Program-made: the position numbers and the translations under genes
Notes under the pieces: generated by a model
Seen by the model: only the letters and a program-made list of their open reading frames with translations
Database searches by the model: none
What the model was told of the DNA's origin: nothing
Shown here: piece by piece, positions 37,185 to 46,206 of the stretch
How the letters are laid out: every line of letters begins with the position of its first letter
Numbering within the stretch: the stretch's first letter is position 1
Origin: JAGWAJ01 sp965215155
GTDB lineage: Bacteria > Acidobacteriota > Vicinamibacteria > Vicinamibacterales > UBA8438
Direction of reading: 5' to 3'
Length of the DNA stretch: 64,000 bases
NCBI GenBank assembly: GCA_965215155.1
Contig: CBDCCY010000004.1
Span: 1,116,001-1,180,000, forward strand

Positions 37185-38552
37185 ATGACAAGAGGGACAG
37201 TCGTGCCGTTCGTCTGCTGCCTGTTGCTGCTGAGTCTTGCTTCCACCGCGCTCACCCAGACTCGGCGCGCCTTGCCCGGGGCAGAACGCGATGGGGCCCC
37301 GTCGACGGACGGAAGCGGCCATGTTGCGCGTCCGCGGCCGGATGCCTGGCGTCAACTGGGCGGCCCGCACCGCAACTTCCGGGCGGACTCCGCGGCGGTT
37401 GCCGCCGCGTGGGGCGCGGGCGGCCCGAAGCGCCTTTGGAGCCGGCGGCTCGGCGAAGGGTACTCGTCGGTCCTCGCCGACGCGGACCTGCTCTTCACGA
37501 TGTACCGCGAGGACGACCAGGAGGTCGTCGTCGCGCTCGACGCCGCCACCGGCGCCACGCGCTGGGAGTACGCCTACCACACGCCGCTCGTGCACAACGG
37601 GTACTTCGACGTCTGGCTGAACTCGGCCGGTCCCGGCCCGTACTCCACGCCCCTGATCGCCGGCGACACCGTCTACGCGGTCGGCGTCGACGGCCTGTTC
37701 CATGCGCTCGACAAGCGGACGGGCGAGCTGCGGTGGGCGCGCGACCTCGTCGCGGCCTTCGACATCGTGGAATACAACGCGTTCGCGTCGAGTCCCATCG
37801 CGTACGGGCGGACCGTGCTCGTGCCCCTGGGGGGCAGCGGTCAAGGGGTTGTGGCGCTGGATCGGGAGACCGGCGCGACGATGTGGCGGAGCCCCGCCTT
37901 CGATCTCGCTCCCGGCTCGCCGGTGCTCATCGAGGTCGGCGGCCAGGACCAGCTCGTGGTGGTCGGGCAGCAGGAGCTGGTGGGCCTCGACCCCCGCGAC
38001 GGACGGCGCCTGTGGAGCCATCCGCACGCGAACGAGCTGGGCCTCAACCTCAGCATGCCGGTCTGGGGCGGCGACGGCACCCTGTTCCTCTCGTCCGGCT
38101 ACGACGGCGGCAGCCGGCTGATCCGGCTGTCGCAGATCGACGGCCGGACGACGCCCGAGGAGATCTGGTTCAACAACCGCATGCGGGTGCATTTCGGCAA
38201 CGCCCTGCGCATCGACGGGCTCGTGGTCGCGAGCACGGGCGATTTCGGCCCGGCGTTCGTGGCCGCGCTCGACGTCGAGACCGGCGCGGAGGTGTGGCGG
38301 GAACGCACCTTCGCCCGGGCGCAGATGCTGAATGCCGACGGCCTCCTCGTCATCCTCGACGAGGACGGGGAGCTGGCCGTGGCATCGGTCACCCTCGATG
38401 GTCTGCAGGTGCACGCGCGCGCGGCGGTGTTGACGTCGAACGCCTGGACCCCGCCCACCCTCGTAGGCGGCACGCTGTACATGCGCGATCGGCACCGGAT
38501 ACTGGCCCTCGACCTTGGCGCCGCGGGCGCCGCGGCGGCCGGCCCTCGATGA
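37185..38552 (+). CDS. Exported PQQ-like beta-propeller protein
   Basis: The ATG at 37185 starts the signal peptide (MTRGTVVPFVCCLLLLSLAS); the earlier GTG at 37122 would place the signal internally. The 455-residue protein has at least five PQQ-type blades with ALDxxTGxxxWE motifs (VALDAATGATRWEY, HALDKRTGELRWAR, AALDVETGAEVWRE). It lacks heme motifs and the catalytic features of quinoprotein dehydrogenases. It is probably a structural or ligand-binding propeller in the periplasm. Confidence 0.8.
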   Translation: MTRGTVVPFVCCLLLLSLASTALTQTRRALPGAERDGAPSTDGSGHVARPRPDAWRQLGGPHRNFRADSAAVAAAWGAGGPKRLWSRRLGEGYSSVLADADLLFTMYREDDQEVVVALDAATGATRWEYAYHTPLVHNGYFDVWLNSAGPGPYSTPLIAGDTVYAVGVDGLFHALDKRTGELRWARDLVAAFDIVEYNAFASSPIAYGRTVLVPLGGSGQGVVALDRETGATMWRSPAFDLAPGSPVLIEVGGQDQLVVVGQQELVGLDPRDGRRLWSHPHANELGLNLSMPVWGGDGTLFLSSGYDGGSRLIRLSQIDGRTTPEEIWFNNRMRVHFGNALRIDGLVVASTGDFGPAFVAALDVETGAEVWRERTFARAQMLNADGLLVILDEDGELAVASVTLDGLQVHARAAVLTSNAWTPPTLVGGTLYMRDRHRILALDLGAAGAAAAGPR

Positions 38553-38589
38553 GCGGGCAGGTGTCACACGCGCTGCTACCCGACAACCA

Positions 38590-38648
38590 GGGAGTCGAGG
38601 GTCGGCGCCCGAAGCGGCGACGCCGCGGACGAGGGAGTCGAGGGTCGG
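38590..38648 (+). repeat. Two direct copies of a 16-base repeat between convergent genes
   Basis: GGGAGTCGAGGGTCGG occurs at 38590-38605 and 38633-38648, 43 bases apart, each followed by a similar CGCCCGxAGCGG segment. It lies in the gap between the propeller gene and the convergent fusion gene. Confidence 0.5.
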
Positions 38649-38744
38649 GGATTCGCGCCCGGAGCGGCGCAGGCCGGGGCGTGCTGAACGGCACTCTCGA
38701 CCCGCCCGGCGCTCCGCGCGGGGTCCAGGGCTCGTCATCCGCGG

Positions 38745-40682
38745 CTATCGCGCCCGCTGTTCGAGGGCGGTGAGCCGGGCGCGAAGCCGGGCGATCTCCG
38801 GGTTGGACACTGCCGCCGGCTCGTACCAGGAGCGTTCGGCCGCCGCGGCGATGCGGTCGCGATCGCCGGGCGCATCGAGAACGAAGCCGAGCCACAGTTC
38901 GCTCATCTCGTCGGTGGTCTCCCAGCCCCAGGCGACGACCCGAGGCGGGCGCGCCGGATTCTGCGGGTTCTGCGCGGAGTTGTCGAAGCGGACCCAGACT
39001 TCGATCCGGCTGCCGGCCGGCAGATGCACCGGCTCGCGGTAGGCGAAGGTGTTCTGCCACCGGAAGTCCCAGTCGGCGATCCGGATCAGGGGCACCTCGC
39101 GACCGTCCGGAAGCGCGGCCAGGGCGATGAACTCCCGGCCCAGGAAGTGCATGTGCGGCGTGACGTCGGTCAGCGTGAGGCCGGCCGGAACGTCCACGGA
39201 GAATCGCCGCCAGTAGTTCGCCTCGCCGGCTGGAATCGCCAGGTCCTGCGTGCCGGCGACCACGCCGTCGACGTACTCCACCACCGGCTCCCGCGCGAAG
39301 TAGAGCGCGATCTCGCTCTGGTCGCGAGCCGCCCTCCCGTTCAGGTGGTAGTGCACTTCGAGGACCAGATCGCCGCCCCGCGGCAGCCAGATCCCGCGTC
39401 CCCGGTCGAGGACCCAGGGGTCGGCGCCGGGGGTCCAACCCCCGATTCCCCAGGCGTTGTAGTCGAGGAAGCCGCCGGTCCCGAAGACGGCGAATCCGGG
39501 CTCGGGGTCCTTCGCATCCTCGGCCCGCGCAACTCCCTGCGTGTCGAGCAGGTAGTTGGCGTGGTGCACGACCTGCGGGGCGCCAGGGCTGAAGTCGAGC
39601 GCGACGACGGCCTGGTCCTCGACCAGCCCGGTGGGGATGACGAAATAGCGGTAGATGTCGTCGCCGGCGGCCGGCACCGCGAACGGCTCGGGCATGCGCA
39701 GCACGAGGTCCGGCGGGCCGAGGCGCCACTTCGAGCGGGGCCGCCGCGAGGCCGGCATGGCGTCGTCCGGGTCACCGAGCGGCGCGCCGTCGTCCGCCCA
39801 GGCGCGGAGCAGCTCGATCTGGTGCGCGCTGAGGCGGCGGGCGTCCCGGAACTCGCCGAACCCGGGCTCCGCGCGCCACGGCGGCATGAGCCGTTCCCCG
39901 GTCACGTATGCGATCATCCGGCTCCAGCGCCTCGCGTCCGCATAGCCCTCGAGCGCGAAGGGCGCGATGCCGCCCTGCCGGTGGCACTCCGTGCAGTTGG
40001 CTTCGAGCAGCGGCGCGACGTGGCGCGTGTAGGTGACCGGCCGGGGTTCGGAGCCGCGCTCGCCCCAGATGTGGTGGAAGCAGCCGACCGCCTCGGTCTC
40101 GTACGGCTCGATGCTGCTGCCTCGCGCCAGGGCGTCGATGACGTCGCGCAGGTCGTGCGACGTGACCTGCGGGCGCGCCCTGCCGATGCCGGCGAACCGA
40201 TCGTTGATCCGCCCGCGGTAGACGAGCCGGTTCGCGGTCGATACCGCGAAGACCTCCGAGGTCACGCGGGGGCCGAGACGGCGGGCGAGATCGCCGCTGC
40301 TGTCCATGATGACCGGGAACCGCACTTCGAAGCCGCGGGCGAAGTCCGCCGCCTCGCCCCAGGTGACGTCCGGATTCGACAGCACGCCGTAGAGCGAGAC
40401 GCCGCCGGCCTGGGCGCGGCGATGCAGCTCGTTGAGCACCGGCACGTACCGGGTGGCGACCGGGCAGACGGTGTCGAGAAAGACCATCACGGACGGCCGC
40501 GGCGTTCCTGCCGACACGCCGATGCGGTGCTGGCCGCCACCGGTGTCGACCACCCGAACGCCGATGAGATCGACCCGGTCGCCCGGGCTGGCGGCGCCGG
40601 CCCCCTCGACCGGCGCCGCCAGCCCGACGAGCAGGCCGCCGAGCGCGAGACAGGGGCGAAGCTGACGCGTGGTGGATGTCAT
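38745..40682 (-). CDS. Redoxin - cytochrome c - copper monooxygenase-like fusion protein
   Basis: The protein has 645 residues from the ATG at 40682, which overlaps the stop of the TetR gene by 4 bases. A signal peptide covers residues 1-30. A thioredoxin/peroxiredoxin-like domain follows at about 45-180, with a single Cys in VMVFLDTVCPVATRY. A cytochrome c domain has CTECH near residue 232. A copper type II monooxygenase-like region extends to the end, with VHHANYLLD, EVHYHLNGRA and VTPHMHFLGRE (about 509). The domain order is seen in Acidobacteria and Planctomycetes; the reaction is unknown. The two C-terminal parts parallel the protein at 218-1525, here with an added redoxin domain. Confidence 0.8.
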   Translation of the reverse strand: MTSTTRQLRPCLALGGLLVGLAAPVEGAGAASPGDRVDLIGVRVVDTGGGQHRIGVSAGTPRPSVMVFLDTVCPVATRYVPVLNELHRRAQAGGVSLYGVLSNPDVTWGEAADFARGFEVRFPVIMDSSGDLARRLGPRVTSEVFAVSTANRLVYRGRINDRFAGIGRARPQVTSHDLRDVIDALARGSSIEPYETEAVGCFHHIWGERGSEPRPVTYTRHVAPLLEANCTECHRQGGIAPFALEGYADARRWSRMIAYVTGERLMPPWRAEPGFGEFRDARRLSAHQIELLRAWADDGAPLGDPDDAMPASRRPRSKWRLGPPDLVLRMPEPFAVPAAGDDIYRYFVIPTGLVEDQAVVALDFSPGAPQVVHHANYLLDTQGVARAEDAKDPEPGFAVFGTGGFLDYNAWGIGGWTPGADPWVLDRGRGIWLPRGGDLVLEVHYHLNGRAARDQSEIALYFAREPVVEYVDGVVAGTQDLAIPAGEANYWRRFSVDVPAGLTLTDVTPHMHFLGREFIALAALPDGREVPLIRIADWDFRWQNTFAYREPVHLPAGSRIEVWVRFDNSAQNPQNPARPPRVVAWGWETTDEMSELWLGFVLDAPGDRDRIAAAAERSWYEPAAVSNPEIARLRARLTALEQRAR

Positions 40683-41233
40683 CGTTGTCCCAACCCTTCC
40701 AGTAGCGTGCGAAACGCCAGATCCGCGGCGTCCGCGGGCGCCAGGCGCCCCGCCGCCACTTCGGTCCACGCGATCCAGATCTGCGCGTCGATCTGGGCCG
40801 CCGCCCAGGCGCGCGGCACGTCGGCCGCCAGGACTCCTTCCTTCTTCAGGTCGCCGCTCAGCCGCGCCAGCCATTCCATGTCCACCTCGTAACGGGCGCG
40901 CACCCCCGCTTCGTCGGACCCGACCGCGGCCAGGAAGTGGTAGCGGTCTCCGAGCGGGATGACGGCCTCCAGCAACCGCGAAAGCGTCTCCCGCGCCGAC
41001 CCCGCGTCGCGGACCGCCGCGACCGTCGCAGCGTCGGTCTCGTCCATGCACTGGCGGACGACCGCGGCGATGAGATCGGTGCGCGACGGGAAGTGGCGGT
41101 GCAGGCTCGCGCGGCCCACGCCCGCCCGAGCCGCGATCTCGGAGAGCGACGCGCCGCGGTTGCGGGCGAGCAGCTCGATGGCGGCGTCGAGGATGGCCTG
41201 CCGCATCGGCGGCCGTAGCGGCTTCGTGGTCAT
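40679..41233 (-). CDS. TetR family transcriptional regulator
   Basis: The protein has 184 residues. The N-terminal helix-turn-helix is AILDAAIELLARNRGASLSE followed by IAARAGVGRASLHRHFPSRT, diagnostic for TetR. The C-terminal ligand domain is all helical. It is transcribed first in a two-gene operon with the fusion protein and is divergent from the Rieske oxygenase operon, so it may control both. AAGTG and CACTT arms at 41275-41298 in the gap could be part of an operator, but the symmetry is limited. Confidence 0.9.
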   Translation of the reverse strand: MTTKPLRPPMRQAILDAAIELLARNRGASLSEIAARAGVGRASLHRHFPSRTDLIAAVVRQCMDETDAATVAAVRDAGSARETLSRLLEAVIPLGDRYHFLAAVGSDEAGVRARYEVDMEWLARLSGDLKKEGVLAADVPRAWAAAQIDAQIWIAWTEVAAGRLAPADAADLAFRTLLEGLGQR

Positions 41234-41366
41234 GCGTCCTTGCCTGGGCTGGGCGTAGCCCCGAGCCGAAGTTCAAGTGCTGTCCGAGTGGTACACTTAT
41301 GTCTCATTCAAGGCAAGCGTAAGGTGGAGAGACGGTGGCTTCAGCGGGGATCTGAGGATCAACTCG

Positions 41367-41639
41367 ATGACCGTCATGCATCGGCGGGTCACGTGGCGGA
41401 CCTGGACGGCGCTGGCCGGCGTGGCGCTGGTCGCGGCCCTGGACTGGTGGTGGGTCTGGGGCGTGTGGATGTGCTACTACGCGGCCGTGGGCATCCGGTC
41501 GGGGAAGGCGTTCCTCGTCGAGCCGGTCACCCGCGCGGACAACCCGATTCCGTTCTGGATCGTCACGGCGATGTGGACCGCGTCCGGCGTCTGGATTGTG
41601 GCGGCCGACCTGAACCGGGGCCCGTGGTGGACCTGGTGA
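41367..41639 (+). CDS. Small membrane protein ahead of a Rieske oxygenase
   Basis: The ATG at 41367 is the likely start (GAGGA about 10 bases upstream); a longer frame from 41277 exists. The protein has 90 residues with two hydrophobic helices (WTALAGVALVAALDWWWVWG and IPFWIVTAMWTASGVWIVAA) and many Trp residues. It precedes the oxygenase gene by 19 bases and so is probably co-transcribed. Its role is unknown; a membrane tether or substrate-related subunit is possible. Confidence 0.6.
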   Translation: MTVMHRRVTWRTWTALAGVALVAALDWWWVWGVWMCYYAAVGIRSGKAFLVEPVTRADNPIPFWIVTAMWTASGVWIVAADLNRGPWWTW

Positions 41640-41658
41640 GCGGAACGGGAGGCCGACC

Positions 41659-42819
41659 ATGAGCGGCGGGCGGACGATGCCGGTGCTGCCGGTCGAGGCG
41701 TACACCTCGCAGGCGTGGTTCGACCGCGAGCAGGCGCGGATCTTCTCTCGGACCTGGGCCTTCGCGGGGCTGGCGGAGGACGTGGCGGAACCGGGCCGGT
41801 ACGTCGCGGTGCAGGCGGGGCTGAACAACATCTTCATCGTCATGGGGCGCGACCGGCGCCTGCGGGCGTTTCACAACGTCTGCCGGCACCGAGGCACGCA
41901 GTTGCTGCGCGCGGTCGGCAAGGCGCAGAAGGCGATCACCTGCCCCTACCACGACTGGACCTACGACCTGGAGGGACGCCTGATCTCGGTGCCGAACCGG
42001 GAGACGGAGTTTCCCGGCCTCGACGCGGCGTGCCTCGGTCTGAAGCCGGCCGCCGTCGACCGGTGGCGCGGCATGCTGTGGGTCCACCCCGACGCAGCGG
42101 GCGCCGGCTCGATCATGGACTGGTTTGGCGAGGTCGAGCCGCTGCTCGGGCCGCACCGCGTGGACGACCTGGTCGAGCACGCCGAGGGGCGCACGAGCAC
42201 CGAGATCGCCGCCAACTGGAAGATCGTCGTCGAGAACTACATCGACGGATACCACCTGGCGCACCTGCACGCCGGCACGCTGGCGATGTACGACCACTCC
42301 AGGATCGAGTCGGGCTTCGTCGGGCCCCACTTCGCGTTCTGGGAGCCGGCCGCGGCAGACTACCGGGACGGCATCGAGCGGAACGCCGCGCTGCCGCTCA
42401 TCGACCATGTGCCGCGCGACCGGATCGGCGCCTGGGTGCCGATGCTGTTTCCGGGCATCGGCCTGGCCGCCGACGAGGGTTCCTGGTCGGTGTACCACGT
42501 CACGCCGCTCGCCCCGGCGCTGACCCGCGTGGTGACCCGGACGAAGGTGGCGAACGTATCCGGCTGGGCGTTCGCGCGACAGGCGGCGCGGTCGGCGAGT
42601 TACTGGGCATCGCGGATCCGGGGCAAGTACGCCGGCGACGCAGCGACCGACCCGCTGGCGTCGGGCGACTTCATGGCCGAGGACGTCTACGCGTGCGAGC
42701 AGCAGCAGAAGTCGCTCCGGAGTCCGTACTTCGAGCACGGCCCCTCGTCACGCCGGGGGGAGGCGGGCGTCCGCGGGCATCAGGCGCTGGTGCGGGACTG
42801 GGTGGAGGGCGGCGGGTGA
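41659..42819 (+). CDS. Rieske non-heme iron oxygenase, alpha subunit
   Basis: The ATG at 41659 follows a GGGAGG. The 386-residue protein has the Rieske [2Fe-2S] ligands in NVCRHRGTQL and CPYHDWTYDLEG. The catalytic mononuclear iron site follows in NWKIVVENYIDGYHLAHLHA, and a late acidic ligand is plausible in MAEDVYACEQQQ. The N-terminus (FDREQARIFSRTWAFAGLAE) is that of single-subunit oxygenases acting on small quaternary amines or aromatic acids, such as glycine betaine or carnitine monooxygenases. The substrate cannot be fixed. It receives electrons from the reductase encoded next. Confidence 0.9.
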   Translation: MSGGRTMPVLPVEAYTSQAWFDREQARIFSRTWAFAGLAEDVAEPGRYVAVQAGLNNIFIVMGRDRRLRAFHNVCRHRGTQLLRAVGKAQKAITCPYHDWTYDLEGRLISVPNRETEFPGLDAACLGLKPAAVDRWRGMLWVHPDAAGAGSIMDWFGEVEPLLGPHRVDDLVEHAEGRTSTEIAANWKIVVENYIDGYHLAHLHAGTLAMYDHSRIESGFVGPHFAFWEPAAADYRDGIERNAALPLIDHVPRDRIGAWVPMLFPGIGLAADEGSWSVYHVTPLAPALTRVVTRTKVANVSGWAFARQAARSASYWASRIRGKYAGDAATDPLASGDFMAEDVYACEQQQKSLRSPYFEHGPSSRRGEAGVRGHQALVRDWVEGGG

Positions 42820-43877
42820 GCCGGCGGTTCCACGCGCTTCGCGTCGCTGCCGTCGAGGCGGAGACGGCCGGTGCGGCCAGCGTTCGATTCGATGTCCCAC
42901 CCGCGCTTGCCGGCGCCTTCCGCTGGCGGCCAGGGCAACACGTCACGCTGCGGTTCACCATCGACGGCCGGGAGGCGCGGCGCACCTACTCGATCTCCGA
43001 GGCCCCGCTGGCCTCTGCAGCGTTGCGCGTCACGGTCAGGCGCGTGCCGGACGGGCTCGTCTCGAACCACGTCAACGACCACGTCGCGGCCGGAGACCGG
43101 ATCGAGGTCGCGCCGCCCTTCGGCGGTTTCTGTCTCGACCCGGATCCACGGGCGCGCCGGACGTACTACTTCTTCGCCGCCGGGAGTGGCATCACGCCGA
43201 TCTACGCGATGGTGCGGGCGCTGCTCGAAGCCGAGCCGTACTCGGCCGCGCGCCTCGCCTACGGCAACGTCGACGCGTCGTCGATCATCTTCCGCGAGGC
43301 GCTCGCGCGGGCCGAGGCCGGCGCGGCTGGCCGGCTCGTGGTGCGGCACGTGCTGTCGAACCCGGGCATCTGGCCGTCGATGGACTACTGGCGGCGGGGC
43401 CGCATCGACGCCGCGGCCGTGGAGGCGTTCATGGCCGAGCACCCGCCCGAGGCACAGGACACCCGCTACTACGTCTGCGGTCCCGGCGGCATGAACGCGG
43501 GCGTCCGGGCAGCGCTGGAAAACCTCGACGTGCCGGCCCGCCGGATCCTGGCGGAGAGCTACGCGGGAGCCGGGGCCGCGCGGGACCTGTCGGTCGCGGG
43601 CGTCGCGGCGCTCGCCACGGTCGCCCTCGACGGGCGGCCGCTCGCCGTGCCGGTCGCGGCGGGCCGGACGCTGCTCGACGCAGTTCGCGCCGCCGGCGCT
43701 GCGCCGCCGTTCTCGTGCGAATCGGGCGTGTGCGGCTCGTGCCGGGCGCGGGTCACGGGGGGCGCCGTGCACATGCGCGCCCGCATGGCGCTGAGCGACG
43801 ACGAGATCGCTGCGGGAGCCATCCTGACGTGCCAGGCCGTGCCGACGGCGCCGGAACTGGCAGTGTCGTACGACTGA
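42816..43877 (+). CDS. Oxygenase reductase: FAD/NAD(P)H domain fused to a plant-type ferredoxin
   Basis: The GTG at 42816 overlaps the preceding stop (GTGA). The 353-residue protein has an FAD-binding barrel (RWRPGQHVTLRF, RTYSISEAP), then the NAD(P)H domain (FFAAGSGITPIYAMV, YYVCGPGGMN). A C-terminal [2Fe-2S] domain carries Cys ligands in CESGVCGSCRARV and ILTCQA. The PaaE/GbcB-like arrangement fits a two-component hydroxylase with the Rieske protein. The 12-base palindrome GATCGTACGATC overlaps its stop codon. Confidence 0.9.
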   Translation: MSRRFHALRVAAVEAETAGAASVRFDVPPALAGAFRWRPGQHVTLRFTIDGREARRTYSISEAPLASAALRVTVRRVPDGLVSNHVNDHVAAGDRIEVAPPFGGFCLDPDPRARRTYYFFAAGSGITPIYAMVRALLEAEPYSAARLAYGNVDASSIIFREALARAEAGAAGRLVVRHVLSNPGIWPSMDYWRRGRIDAAAVEAFMAEHPPEAQDTRYYVCGPGGMNAGVRAALENLDVPARRILAESYAGAGAARDLSVAGVAALATVALDGRPLAVPVAAGRTLLDAVRAAGAAPPFSCESGVCGSCRARVTGGAVHMRARMALSDDEIAAGAILTCQAVPTAPELAVSYD

Positions 43878-43887
43878 TCGTACGATC
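43876..43887. repeat. 12-base palindrome GATCGTACGATC, copy 2
   Basis: Identical to the copy at 8136-8147, including the following CCA. It begins inside the TGA stop of the reductase gene. Confidence 0.5.
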
Positions 43888-44067
43888 CATACACACGGGT
43901 CGGGGGAAAACGGGAGCGACCCCCCGCCTTCAGCCGTCCATCGGCACGGGTTTCCCGGGAGAGCCTCGACGGTCCGCTGATGTCCGATTCAGAATCGGGG
44001 GCAGGAAGGGGAGACGGCCGTCTGTGAGGAATAAGATCCCACCCTACAATAACTTGCGGGCGCATGG

Positions 44068-44158
44068 TGGCGGAGAGGGTGGGATTCGAACCCACGTGCC
44101 GGTTTCCCGACAAGACGCTTTCGAGGCGCCCCCGTTACGACCACTTCGGTACCTCTCC
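44068..44158 (-). tRNA. tRNA-Ser (anticodon CGA)
   Basis: Class II cloverleaf on the minus strand. The acceptor is GGAGAGG/CCTCTCC, the discriminator G, with an encoded CCA (44068-44070). The anticodon loop CTCGAAA gives CGA, the variable arm is long, and the T loop is TTCGAAT. It is used here as a reference for a normal tRNA of this genome. Confidence 0.95.
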
Positions 44159-44218
44159 GCACGCGGGCGTTCCTCAGTCTACGCCGGTTCGCCCGCTCCC
44201 GTCAGCTCGATGGAGACG

Positions 44219-44782
44219 TCACGGCTGCGGCAGCTCGTCGATCCAGACGCGAATCCGCCGGTTGTCCTCGCGTACCTGCACGACGTTGCCGCGCAGTTCG
44301 CGCAACCGGTCGAGGGCAGCGCGCAGGTTCAGCGAGTCCCCGTCCCCGGAGAGGAGGGCGTCGACCACGGCGACCGGCAGCCGCATCTCGGCCGTCTCGG
44401 CGTTGCCGCCGCGCGCCATCCGGACCTCGATCTCGCCGCCGGATCGCGCCACGCGCACCGTGTCGTTCCCCTGCTCGATCGTGATGAACTCGCCGTCACC
44501 CGCCGCCATGAGCTGGCTCCACATCTTGCGCACGGCGGGGATGCTGACCGACACTCCCGAGTCCGTGAGCTGGATCTCTCCGCCGCCGATCCGCTCCGGA
44601 GGGATCATCGAGGCCAGCACCTCGGCGGCCGCGAGCGGGAGGTTGACGCTGACGTCGTCCTCGCCATCGACGCCGGCGACCTCGACATGAATCCACGGCT
44701 GTGGTGCGTCCTGCGCGCCCGGCAGACCGCCGAGACACAGGAGCGCCGCGGCTGCGACGACGACAAGCGCACGAGCATGCAT
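44219..44782 (-). CDS. Exported hypothetical protein
   Basis: The ATG at 44782 has GGAGGA upstream. The protein has 187 residues with a signal peptide MHARALVVVAAAALLCLGGL ending in GAQ. It then forms an alternating strand/helix domain (VEVAGVDGEDDVSVNLPLAA, MRLPVAVVDALLSGDGDSLN) and ends NRRIRVWIDELPQP. It looks like a small periplasmic domain of unknown function. It is divergent from the barrel protein gene with a gap of about 100 bases. Confidence 0.6.
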   Translation of the reverse strand: MHARALVVVAAAALLCLGGLPGAQDAPQPWIHVEVAGVDGEDDVSVNLPLAAAEVLASMIPPERIGGGEIQLTDSGVSVSIPAVRKMWSQLMAAGDGEFITIEQGNDTVRVARSGGEIEVRMARGGNAETAEMRLPVAVVDALLSGDGDSLNLRAALDRLRELRGNVVQVREDNRRIRVWIDELPQP

Positions 44783-44883
44783 GAGTTCCTCCCCGGATCG
44801 CACCGGCCGCGCCTCGCCGCGCCGGTCCCGGTGCACGCTGGACGAAGCACCGCCGCCGGCGGTTCGCCCCGGGGGCGGGCCGC

Positions 44884-45996
44884 GTGACCGCGCTGCGCAC
44901 GCCGCCCCGCCGCCCGGGCAATCCCGCCTGGCTGGCGTGTGCGATCTTCGCATACGTCGGCTCCTGCGCGCCGGTTGCGGCCCAGGAGCGGGTGTCGTTC
45001 CACACGGACGTCACGATCTACGGCGACAACACCGAGTTCCACAATCGCTTCCGGGACGGCGAGACGCTGCTGGGGACCGCGGGGACCTTCGCCGTCGACG
45101 TGGCGCTCGGCGACAGCGCCGTCTTCCGGGGCGGCATCTTCCTCAATCACCGCGTCGGGTCCGCCCGGTTCGCCGAGCAGTGGCGGCCGGTCTTCAGCCT
45201 GACCGTCGACAGCGGGCCGTCGCGGTTCACCTTCGGCACCCTCGACAGCGGCCCGGACGAGGGCGTCCTCGGCCCGGATCTCGGCGGTCCGCACGGGCTC
45301 ATCCCGCCGCTCCAGGTGGAGACGCTCGCCTACACCCGCCCGCACGAGGGGGGGCTCCAGTGGCAGCTCGACGCCTCGAGAATCGAGCAGGATGCCTGGA
45401 TCAACTGGCAGCGACTCAACACCGCCGAGCACCGGGAGCGTTTCGACGCCGGTCTGCGCGGCCGGCTGCCGTTGGCTACGCCGTTCCCGATGGCCGTCGC
45501 CTACCAGCTTCACCACGTGCACGAGGGGGGGCAGCTCTTCGACCCCGGCCCGGTCGCCGACAGCTTCGCGGGCGGGCCCGGCCTGGTGGTCGAACCCCCC
45601 ATCGGCTTCTTCGACGCCTCTTCCGTCGAGGCCTACCTGATGTGGTCCAAGCACGTTCCGGACCGCGCCGACGCGGAGGCCGGCTCGCACGGCCACGGGC
45701 TCTTCGTGCGGGCGGCGGCGCAGAAGCACGGCTGGCGCGGGCACTTCATCTTCTGGAGCGGCTGCCTCTGGCTGAAGGACGAGGGCGACCTCAACTACGG
45801 GTCGCGCTTCCCGGACGGCTCCGTCTTCCGGCCGACCCGCCACTACGGCGAGGTCGGCCTGGCCAGGGTCTTCTACCAGGCGGAGGGCGTGTCGTTCGAG
45901 GGATCGGCCCGCGCGCACCGCATCGAGAGGGACTACAACTACTCGTTCCGGGTCCTGGCCCACGTGCGCCTCGACTTCCCGTTCCGCGGCCGCTGA
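44884..45996 (+). CDS. Probable outer-membrane beta-barrel protein
   Basis: The protein has 370 residues from a GTG at 44884, with a signal peptide to about residue 34 (ending APVAAQ). The rest alternates short amphipathic strands and polar turns (VSFHTDVTIYGDNTEFHNRF, GGIFLNHRVG, FTFGTLDSG) and ends with an aromatic terminal strand (VLAHVRLDFPFRGR). Length and pattern fit a 12-16 strand barrel. It may be a porin or a receptor; no ligand is indicated. Confidence 0.65.
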   Translation: MTALRTPPRRPGNPAWLACAIFAYVGSCAPVAAQERVSFHTDVTIYGDNTEFHNRFRDGETLLGTAGTFAVDVALGDSAVFRGGIFLNHRVGSARFAEQWRPVFSLTVDSGPSRFTFGTLDSGPDEGVLGPDLGGPHGLIPPLQVETLAYTRPHEGGLQWQLDASRIEQDAWINWQRLNTAEHRERFDAGLRGRLPLATPFPMAVAYQLHHVHEGGQLFDPGPVADSFAGGPGLVVEPPIGFFDASSVEAYLMWSKHVPDRADAEAGSHGHGLFVRAAAQKHGWRGHFIFWSGCLWLKDEGDLNYGSRFPDGSVFRPTRHYGEVGLARVFYQAEGVSFEGSARAHRIERDYNYSFRVLAHVRLDFPFRGR

Positions 45997-46147
45997 GCGT
46001 TCATCCTGGCAACGGGCTGCACGGCGCGGCGTTTTGTGGCACACTGGAGGAACGGACATTCCGCGACCGGGCGCGGCGGCCTCGTCCGATTCTGGGCGCC
46101 GGACGGGCCGGGCGGGTTGGGACCCGCCACGTGGGGCACGCCCAAGC

Positions 46148-46206
46148 AAGGAGGTGATCCAGTGGACGATTCCAGTACCAGTCCGAGGGAGGTGGCGTCC
46201 TCGTAG
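46148..46206 (+). CDS. Tiny ORF (14 residues) with an extended Shine-Dalgarno
   Basis: AAGGAGGTGATCCA (46148-46161) is the exact reverse complement of the 3' end of bacterial 16S rRNA. It is followed at once by GTG (46162-46164) and a 14-codon frame MDDSSTSPREVASS ending TAG at 46204-46206. The core AGGAGG is 7 bases from the start. Such a long anti-SD match is far beyond what translation needs. The short frame leads into a structured segment and a strong terminator. Confidence 0.5.
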
